Assembly: GCA_034401795.1 (NCBI GenBank)
Contig: CM067370.1
Location: 67,019,188 to 67,083,187, forward strand
DNA from: Chaetoderma sp. LZ-2023a
Taxonomy: Eukaryota; Mollusca; Caudofoveata; Chaetodermatida; Chaetodermatidae
DNA: 64,000 nucleotides
Direction of reading: 5' to 3'
Shown: positions 52,336-61,700 of the stretch, piece after piece
How positions within the stretch are numbered: the stretch's first letter is position 1
Layout of the letters: every line of letters starts with the position of its first letter
Notes under the pieces: model-generated
What the model was told of the DNA's origin: nothing
Database searches by the model: none
What the model saw: the letters and a program-made list of their open reading frames with translations, nothing else
Made by a program: the position numbers and the translations under genes

Positions 52336-52590
52336 ACACTAAGCTGTTGAATATTTTCAAAGTAATTTACTCCCAGTTACTTTAACTTCCAAATCGTCAA
52401 CAGAATGTTTATTAGATTGAAAATTCACCAACAACATGGAATTCAGACGCTTACAGTTAGACCATTACTACTTTTATGATGGACAGACATTTGATTGTGG
52501 AGTCAGCTAACAAGCGACATATTTTGATTATGATTAACACATCAGATAATTGAGTGACAGGTCAGATCCCTCTATTAAATTCAAACCAGA
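52336..52590. repeat. Palindromic MITE-like family, diverged copy
   Basis: AAGCTGTTGAATATTTTCAAA, a mirrored GTCAACAGAATGTTTATTAGA, and the family tail (GATAATTGAGTGACAGGTCAG) lie in the same order as at 29 kb. Confidence 0.5.
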
Positions 52591-52706
52591 TCAGTGTGTA
52601 CATCTTGACAGGATGGGTATGTGTGGGCGACTGGACTGGGTATATAATAAATGAGTAGTAGACATGTTCGAAAATATATAGCTATTTATTTAGTTATATA
52701 ATATAT

Positions 52707-53268
<562 letters not shown>

Positions 53269-53405
53269 AAAATATGGAGCTAAAAGGAAAACTTAATTAG
53301 AATTGATGATGACAATGGAGACAGAAGAATAGAACCAATTACCTTATTATTACCAATAATAGATTCTATTAAAAGCAGAATACAGCAGTGAATGTGTGCA
53401 TGCAT

Positions 53406-53887
53406 TAAGAAAATTTACCAAATTTCTTTTCCACGAGTGAGATGACATACTTACCTCCCTAACAGGATCCCGGCCTCTCCACCCCACGGAGGCCTGGTCC
53501 TTTGGTTATTTGAATAGTTGCTTCTATGTCAGCCAATATTTAGTAACGGAAGTACCAGTATGCGCAGTGGGTGGGGTCTGTCATGTGCATGACTGTGTAC
53601 ATCCAACACTCTTGATATACTAGTATATCTGCTCTAAATGCAATAATATTCAGAATTATAAAAAGTTAGGTGCCCTTAATGGCCAGGTGGATGTACACAG
53701 TCATGCACATGACAGACGCCACCCACTGCGCATACTGGTACTTCCGTTACTAAATATTGGCTGACATAGAAGCAACTATTCAAATAACCATAGGACCAGG
53801 CCTCCGTGGGGTGGAGAGGCCGGGATCCTGTTAGGGAGGTAAGTATGTCATCTCACTCGTGAAAAAGAAATTTGGTAAATTTTCTTA
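53406..53887. repeat. Large palindrome, ~200-bp arms around an 80-bp spacer
   Basis: The arms 53406-53606 and 53687-53887 are inverted copies with only a few mismatches. Each begins with TAAGAAAATTTACCAAATTT and contains GACATACTTACCTCCCTAAC. The spacer plus the right arm resembles the inverted 58590-58770 segment of the DIRS-like right end. It could be a fold-back derivative of that element. Confidence 0.75.
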
Positions 53888-54516
53888 TTTCACATCATGA
53901 GAACATACTTACCTCCCTAACACTCTTGATAAAAGCCAGAATTTGAAAGTCAATTTGGCGGGAGGGAGGCAAGGTCCTGAAAACCAGCACACCCTCTAAG
54001 AGACTAGCTCTTTGAATTTTCAAGAGATTTAAAACATCTGAAATTGTACCTGAAACACAACCAGGAACAGAATTTTGCACCGGATAATCGACCGATGAAG
54101 AGAGATTGATCAAAAAGCAAATGCGCTCCACCCCACCCACCCCTCTTTCTGAGGAAGGTTAGGAAAAAAAGCTGCTCTAAATGACTAGCACGTTCTCTAA
54201 TACTTGATGAAAAGTATTACTAGACATTGGAAAAATAAGAATTGCTTCATTTTAAAAAATCTCTCTGAAAGAACCACAATTAAGAGACATTAACCATCAC
54301 CATATTAAAAAAAAAAAATATGACACCATCACCAAGACAAAAAAACAAAATCGTCACATATACTGACCTCTGATGTCTTGAACGCGGCACTCATCTCTTC
54401 CCCCACCGGATGAAGAGAATTGTACCAGTTAATAGTAGGGATACCCTACCAACAAATGTGATATTTGTAAATAGCAGAGGAGGAAAACTAATTACAAATA
54501 TATACCTCTACATTAT

Positions 54517-55689
54517 TTATTTTCTGAGGACTGAGACGGCGAGCGGGTTAGAAGTGTCACGAAGGTAATGGTCGGTAAAACTTGATTCACAGTGCCACTG
54601 GGCTACTGACATGTTTTCAATAGAAATACCATTAAATAATGCCGTGGAAGTTACCACACCACGGACACTATGAACCTTGGCTCTATCTATTGGAATTCCA
54701 GTGGCTGTCTTATGACAGAATTGAATACATTCTACTATCCATCTGGAAATAGTGTTTCTTGATGCCCTACCATGGGGTTCAATATATGACAACCATAGGG
54801 AATATGGGGCCGTCCGCCAAACCTGAGTTCTTCTCTTGTACTTATTTAAAACACGGACAGGACACCATGCGTTAGCACCAGGATCACATGTGGTTAAGGC
54901 AGGTAAAATAATAGGTTGACCCGGATATTTTAAAGATTGATTCTTAGCCAAGAAATTCAATCTTGGTAGAAGCTTAAGGCCTTCACCTGTAACTATATAA
55001 CGGTCAGGTTCAGCAGACAAGGCATGAATTTCACTCCTGCATCTGGCTGATGCTGCCGCAACTAAAAATAAAGTTTTAAGTGTCAATAATTTGACAGATA
55101 TAGCACTAAGTGGTTCAAAAGGTTTATCACTCAAAACTTGCAGAACCAGAGAAAGACTCCATGATGGTGTCAGTGGAGGATTTCTTGGTCTGAGATTGCC
55201 CATACCTTTAATAAGAGTATTTAAAACACTTACTTCATCACTTTCCCTCTTTGCCAAGCAAGGGATAACAATCATTAATGCTGATTTGTATCCAGCAATA
55301 GAATTAGGCTTAAGACTATAGGCATCATACAGGTGACAGAGAAAATCAGCTACTACCTGAATAAATGCTTCCATCAGATTGATACATCTCTTTGAGCACC
55401 ATTCTGCAAATCTGTTGATTTTATAATTATATGCTCTGGAGGTTGACCCCCTTCTGGCTCTGGCCATGAAATTGGCTGCTTGCTCAGAAAAGCCCTCCTT
55501 AATCGTGGGTTTTTTGACAACATCCATGCAGTCAATTGAAACATTGACGGATTGTTGTGAAGGGGCTTGCCCTGGAAGATAATATTGTCCATCAGAGGCA
55601 GAGGAACTGGATTGCAAACCAGAAGGTCCAGCAGATCCGTAAAACATGATCGGCTTGGCCAATTCGGGGCGATCAGAAGCACTTGACAT
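54517..55689 (-). CDS. Tyrosine recombinase (DIRS-type), catalytic residues intact
   Basis: 390 codons. A core-binding domain lies at about residues 67-150 (ARRGSTSRAYNYKINRFAEW, then FAEWCSKR). The catalytic domain shows all the classical residues: Arg218 in ARCRSEIHAL, His340 and Arg343 in VHSVRG, His366 in QWHCESSF, and the nucleophile Tyr375 in DHYLRD, nine residues after His366. WCPVRVLNKY and ISRWIVECI match DIRS-group recombinases. It would join a circular DNA intermediate to the target by strand exchange through a 3'-phosphotyrosine. The ATG is the first in a frame open from about 55723. The first 55-60 residues overlap the RNase H-tail frame and may not be natural, so the original start was probably further in, near the A run at 55510-55515. 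No internal stop was found. Confidence 0.82.
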   Translation of the reverse strand: MSSASDRPELAKPIMFYGSAGPSGLQSSSSASDGQYYLPGQAPSQQSVNVSIDCMDVVKKPTIKEGFSEQAANFMARARRGSTSRAYNYKINRFAEWCSKRCINLMEAFIQVVADFLCHLYDAYSLKPNSIAGYKSALMIVIPCLAKRESDEVSVLNTLIKGMGNLRPRNPPLTPSWSLSLVLQVLSDKPFEPLSAISVKLLTLKTLFLVAAASARCRSEIHALSAEPDRYIVTGEGLKLLPRLNFLAKNQSLKYPGQPIILPALTTCDPGANAWCPVRVLNKYKRRTQVWRTAPYSLWLSYIEPHGRASRNTISRWIVECIQFCHKTATGIPIDRAKVHSVRGVVTSTALFNGISIENMSVAQWHCESSFTDHYLRDTSNPLAVSVLRK

Positions 55690-55700
55690 TGATCTTCTGA
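55509..55700 (-). pseudogene. C-terminal tail of DIRS-type RNase H/linker region
   Basis: A second minus-strand frame overlapping the recombinase start reads QVLLIAPNWPSRSCFTDLL, then PLPLMDNIIFQ and MFQLTAWMLSKN. The APxWP...FxxLL...LxxWxLS pattern is typical of the stretch between RNase H and recombinase in DIRS elements. It ends at a run of six A (T on the plus strand, 55510-55515), after which the recombinase sense continues in the other frame. Upstream the DIRS sequence ends at about 55730, where another repeat begins. It shows that the recombinase belongs to a retroelement and is not a Crypton. Confidence 0.65.
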
Positions 55701-55729
55701 AGAGCAGTTTCGGAGAACGAGATTTTTAG

Positions 55730-58460
55730 ACATTTCTAAAAATCGGTCGAAATCCAAGATGGCCACCGGCCAAATTGGTCAATCGGCTTCGTTTGAACAA
55801 AATGAAATCTCTATGCCATAAGGATGCTTCCTGCCAAATATAATTCAAATCGGCCTAGTAGTTCTCGAGAAGACATTTTAAATTTCCCATTGCTTTAGTA
55901 TGGGAGCTTTTGGCGGGAAAATGATCCAAGATGGCTGCCAAACCATTTATCCGACAGTTTCGAAAATTGCAAATTTGAGATCAAAATACCCAAAAACCTA
56001 TATAAAACGAATTTCGGCCTCAAAATCCATTAAATAAAAAAATCCAATATAGCTGCTAAACACACTATATTTTGATTGGTCCACTGCAGCCATGTTTTTG
56101 GACAAATCAACTTCTCTTGAACAAACATTAATCGCCCTTAGTTCCTAATTATATATCACAAATTTCAGCCTGATTGCTTCAGCGGTTCTGGGGAGTCGTT
56201 TTTGTGAAAACTAGGTCATCCAAGATGGCCGCTGAACCATTTGGTCAATCAAGTTCCCTTGAACAAACTTGATTCAGTGCTTATCCTAGATCTTATTTCG
56301 TGAGTTTTGAATCGATCCCTCAAATGGTTTGGGAGATTTTTAAAAACATTTCTAAAAATTGGCCGAAATCCAAGATAGTCGCCGGCCAAATTGGACTATC
56401 GGGTTCGTTTGAACAAACTTGAATCTCTATGCCTTAAGGATGCTTCATGTCAAATATAATTGAAATTGGCCCAGCAGTTCTCGAGAAGATATTTTTAATT
56501 TCTCATTGCTTTAATATGGGAGCTTTTGGGGGGAAATGATCCAAGATGGCCGCCAAACCGTTTATCCGACAGTTTCGAAAATGGTAAATTTGAGCTCAGA
56601 AAACCCAAAAACCTACATAAAACCAATTTCGGCTTCAAAATCCATCAAATAAAAAAATCCAATATGGCCGCCAAACATGCTATATTTTGATTGGCCCACG
56701 GTGGCCATGTTTTTTGACGGATCAACTTCTCTTGAACAAACTTTACTGGCCCTTAGTCCCTAATCATATCTGCCAAATTTCTGCCTGATCCCTTCAGCCA
56801 TTCTGGAGAAGTTATTTTCGCTAAAAGTAGGTCAACCAAGATGGCTGCCAAACCATTTGACCAATTAAGTTCCCTTGAACAAATTTGGTTGAGCTGTTGC
56901 CCTAGATCATATTTCATGAGGTTTCCTTCAATCCCTCAAACGGTCTTGGAGAAAAAGATTTTTAAAGACGTTTCTAAAAATCGGCCAAAATCCAAGATGG
57001 CCACCGGCCTAATTGACCGATCGGCTTCATTTGAACAAACTTGGATCCCTATGCCCTAAGGATGCTTCCTGCCAAATATAATTGAAATTGGCCATGCAGT
57101 TCTTGAGAAGAAGTCGTTTAAAGGAAAAGTTGACGGACGGACGGTCGCCACGACATAAGCCAGGCCATTTCAGGCCAGGTGAGCTAAAACCTGTAGGCGT
57201 AGTCGCAGTTCAAAAATCCATCCTGAAATTTCCTCTACATTCTCTATGTGAATTTCTTGCCCACGATAAGGTGGGTAGCTCGAAAAACATTGAGCAGATC
57301 AAATATAAAAATCGGCCTAAATTCAAGATAGCTGCCAGACAAATTGGCCGATCAGGTTCAGTGGTTCTTGAGAAGTCGTTTAAAGAATTCGCCATTGCTT
57401 TACTATGGGCCCATTGCTTTACTATGGGAGCCTTTGGCGGGAAAACAAACCAAGATGGCAGCCAAAGCGTTTATCCGACAGTCTCGAAAGTGGCATATTT
57501 GAACTCGCCACACTGACAAGCATATATAAAGCAATTTTTGCCATTAAAATACATCAAATACAAAAAGCCAATATGACCTAGAAACGCTGAATTTTGATTG
57601 GTTGATGGATGTAATGAACAAACTTCCCTTGAACAAACTTGAAAGGTGCTTGGTCCCTAAGCATATTTACAAAATTTCAGCTCTATACCTTCAGCAGTTC
57701 GGAAGAAGTTGTTTTCGTGAAAACTAGGTCATCCAAGATGGCCGCTAAGCAAATCGGCCAATCAGGTTGCCTTGAACAAACTTGGGTCTACCGCTGCCAC
57801 AGATGATGTGTTATGAGGTTTGAATCAATTCCTCCAGCGGTTTCGGAGATTTTTTAGTGTTTAAAAAATCAGCCATTTTGGTCGACGGCCATCTTGGATT
57901 TTGACCGATCCGCTTCGTTTGAACAAACTTAGATCTCTATGCCCTATGAATGCTTCCTCCAAAATATAATTGAAATTGGCGCAGTGGTTCTTGACAAGAA
58001 GTCGTTTACTATTGGTTGATGGCGGCCATGTTTTTTAACATACGAACTTCCATTGAACAAACTTGAATGGACCTTGGTCCCTAAGCATATTTAGCAAATT
58101 TCAGACATATCCCGTCAGCGGTTCCGGAGAAGTCATTTTCGCGAATAATAGGTCATCCAAGATGGCCACCAGGCAAATAGGCCAATCAGGTTGCCTTGAA
58201 CAAACTTGGGTCTACCCTTGCAATAGATGATGTGTTATGAGTTTTGTTGAATCAATTCCTCCAGCGGTTTCGGAGAAGATTTTTTAGTGTTTCTAAAAAT
58301 CGGCTATTTTGGCAGGTGGCCATCTTGGATTTTGGCCGCTCGGCTTCATTTGAACAAACTTGAATCTCTATGCCCTAGGGATGCTTCCCGCCAAATATAA
58401 TTGAAATCGGCCCAGTGGTTCTTGAGAAGTCGTTTTAAAGGAAAAGTTGACGGAGCTAAT
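55730..58460. repeat. CCAAGATGGC repeat family, ~620-bp tandem period
   Basis: The order CCAAGATGGCCACCGGCC, TTGAACAAACTTG, GAGAA-GTCGTTT, TTGCTTTAGTATGGGAGCTT, CCAAGATGGCTGCCAAACC, TTATCCGACAGTTTCGAAAA recurs. The first marker is at about 55753, 56370 and 56990, and further, more scrambled copies follow to 58.46 kb. It is the same family as 3265-5150, inverted. Motif CCAAGATGGC or its complement is seen at 55753, 55926, 56541, 56836, 57450, 57733, 57888, 58157 and 58316, among others. No coding frame. Confidence 0.7.
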
Positions 58461-58728
58461 AAATGGAACAATATCACCTTAACAGATGATGAGGAAGACT
58501 CCTCTGCAGACGTAGAATCAGCCATTAATTCAAAAGGTGATAACAATTATTGAAAATTCTCAAAAAGAGACTGTGAAAGTTCTCCACATGTGGCTGGTCA
58601 GCCAATATATTAGAAAACGGAAGTACCAGTAGGAGCATGCGCAGTGGGTGGGGTCTGTCATGCGCATGACTATGTACATCCACCTGCCCATTAGGAGCAC
58701 CTAACGTTTTATAATTCTGAATATTATT

Positions 58729-61700
58729 GAATTTAGAGCCGATATACTAGTATATCAAGAGTGTTGGGGAGGTAAGTATGTTCTCATGATGTGAAAGTGT
58801 GCATGCATGCACATATATGTATGTATGTATGTATTTTTATTTTATTGACGCACTGGCAACGTGCGGCTTCAATTTCCATGTGCTAACTTAGCCGACAGTG
58901 CTGCACCCGTTAGTTTAATTTGTTGATCACCATCTCCCGGTCGGGGGATCGAACCGCCATTCTGCCACTCCGCATAGCATCAGCAGCAAGGCATCTTTCC
59001 ACTGGACCACCGCACCAAGACTAAAAAGTCAAGGATTGGCCGACCAGCTTTCACATATCTGATATACTGACACACTGACGATTCATATGGGACTATCTGT
59101 GGATGCATGCATCTGTCACAATCAATCCTAGGCTTTTACGCCTATTGTACTCTGACTCCAGCACGGCTCTGGCAGTATATGTATTTTTTATTTTTTTTAT
59201 TTTATTGACGCACTGGCAACGTGCGGCTTCAATTTCCATGTGCTAACTTAGCCGACAGTGCTGCACCCGTTAGTTTAATTTGTTGATCACCATCTCCCGG
59301 TCGGGGGATCGAACCGCCATTCTGCAACTCCGCATAGCATCAGCAACCAGGCATCTTTCCACTGGACCACCGCACCAAGACTAAAAAGTCAAGGATTGGC
59401 CGACCAGCTTTCACATATCTGATATACTGACAATTCATATGGGACTATCTGTGGATGCATCTGTCACAATCAATCCTAGGCTTTTACGCCTATTGTACTC
59501 TGACTCCAGCACGGCTCTGGCAGTATATGTATTTTTTATTTTTTTTATTTTATTGACGCACTGGCAACGTGCGGCTTCAATTTCCATGTGCTAACTTAGC
59601 TGACAGTGCTGCACCCGTTAGTTTAATTTGTTGATCACCATCTCCCGGTCGGGGGATCGAACCACCATTCTGCAACTCCGCATAGCATCAGCAACCAGGC
59701 ATCTTTCCACTGGACCACCGCACCAAGACTAAAAAGTCAAGGATTGGTCGACCAGTTTTCACATGTCTAATATACTGACACACTGACGATTCATATGGGA
59801 CTATCTGTGGATGCACCCGCCACAATTCAATCCTAGGCTTTTACGCCTATTGTACTCTGACTCCAGCACGGCTCTGTCAGTATATTTTTATTTTATTGAC
59901 GCACTGGCAACGTGCGGCTTCAATTTCCATGTGCTAACTTAGCCGACAGTGATGCACCCATTAGTTTAATTTGTTGATCACCATCTCCTGGTCGGGGGAT
60001 CGAACCGCCATTCTGCAACTCCGCATAGCATCAGCAACCAGGCATCTTTCCACTGGACCACCGCACCAAGACTAAAAAGTCAAGGATTGGCCGACCAGTT
60101 TTCACATGTCTGATATACTGACACACTGATGATTCATATGGGCCTATCTGTGGATGCACCCGCCACAATTCAATCCTAGGCTTTTACGCCTATTGTACTC
60201 TGACTCCAGCACGGCTCTGGCAGTATATGTATTTTTATTTTATTGACGCACTGAATTTAGAGCCGATATACTAGTATATCAAGAGTGTTGGGGAGGTAAG
60301 TATGTTCTCATGATGTGAGAGTGTGCATGCATGCACATATATGTATGTATGTATGTATTTTTTATTTTTTTTTTATTTTATTGACGCACTGGCAACGTGC
60401 GGCTTCAATTTCCATGTGCTAACTTAGCCGACAGTGCTGCACCCGTTAGTTTAATTTGTTGATCACCATCTCCCGGTCGGGGGATCGAACCGCCATTCTG
60501 CAACTCCGCATAGCATCAGCAGCAAGGCATCTTTCCACTGGACCACCGCACCAAGACTAAAAAGTCAAGGATTGGCCGACCAGCTTTCACATATCTGATA
60601 TACTGACACACTGACGATTCATATGGGACTATCTGTGGATGCATCTGTCACAATCAATCCTAGGCTTTTACGCCTATTGTACTCTGACTCCAGCACGGCT
60701 CTGGCAGTATATGTATTTTTTATTTTTTTTATTTTATTGACGCACTGGCAACGTGCGGCTTCAATTTCCATGTGCTAACTTAGCCGACAGTGCTGCACCC
60801 GTTAGTTTAATTTGTTGATCACCATCTCCCGGTCGGGGGATCGAACCGCCATTCTGCAACTCCGCATAGCATCAGCAACCAGGCATCTTTCCACTGGACC
60901 ACCGCACCAAGACTAAAAAGTCAAGGATTGGCCGACCAGCTTTCACATATCTGATATACTGACGATTCATATGGGACTATCTGTGGATGCATCTGTCACA
61001 ATCAATCCTAGGCTTTTACACCTATTGTACTCTGACTCCAGCACGGCTCTGGCAGTATATGTATTTTTTATTTTTTTTATTTTATTGACGCACTGGCAAC
61101 GTGCGGCTTCAATTTCCATGTGCTAACTTAGCTGACAGTGCTGCACCCGTTAGTTTAATTTGTTGATCACCATCTCCCGGTCGGGGGATCGAACCACCAT
61201 TCTGCAACTCCGCATAGCATCAGCAACCAGGCATCTTTCCACTGGACCACCGCACCAAGACTAAAAAGTCAAGGATTGGTCGACCAGTTTTCACATGTCT
61301 AATATACTGACACACTGATGATTCATATGGGACTATCTGTGGATGCACCCGCCACAATTCAATCCTAGGCTTTTACGCCTATTGTACTCTGACTCCAGCA
61401 CGGCTCTGTCAGTATATTTTTATTTTATTGACGCACTGGCAACGTGCGGCTTCAATTTCCATGTGCTAACTTAGCCGACAGTGATGCACCCATTAGTTTA
61501 ATTTGTTGATCACCATCTCCTGGTCGGGGGATCGAACCGCCATTCTGCAACTCCGCATAGCATCAGCAACCAGGCATCTTTCCACTGGACCACCGCACCA
61601 AGACTAAAAAGTCAAGGATTGGCCGACCAGTTTTCACATGTCTGATATACTGACACACTGATGATTCATATGGGCCTATCTGTGGATGCACCCGCCACAA

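Larger units (their letters stand above)
53888..58800 (-). mobile_element. Rearranged DIRS-like (tyrosine-recombinase) retroelement remnant
   Basis: Inverted ends CACATCATGAGAACATACTT (53891) and the matching complement (about 58754-58795) bound a region with a DIRS-type recombinase and RNase H tail on the minus strand. gag and the RT domain are missing, and a 620-bp-period repeat occupies their place. DIRS elements are known to carry inverted terminal repeats and a recombinase instead of an integrase. The assignment rests on the protein pattern and the inverted ends. Confidence 0.6.

Noticed and set aside
54517..55689. Classification of the recombinase as a Crypton
   Set aside because: An RNase H-linker tail of DIRS type lies directly upstream, and the element has inverted ends typical of DIRS-like retroelements.
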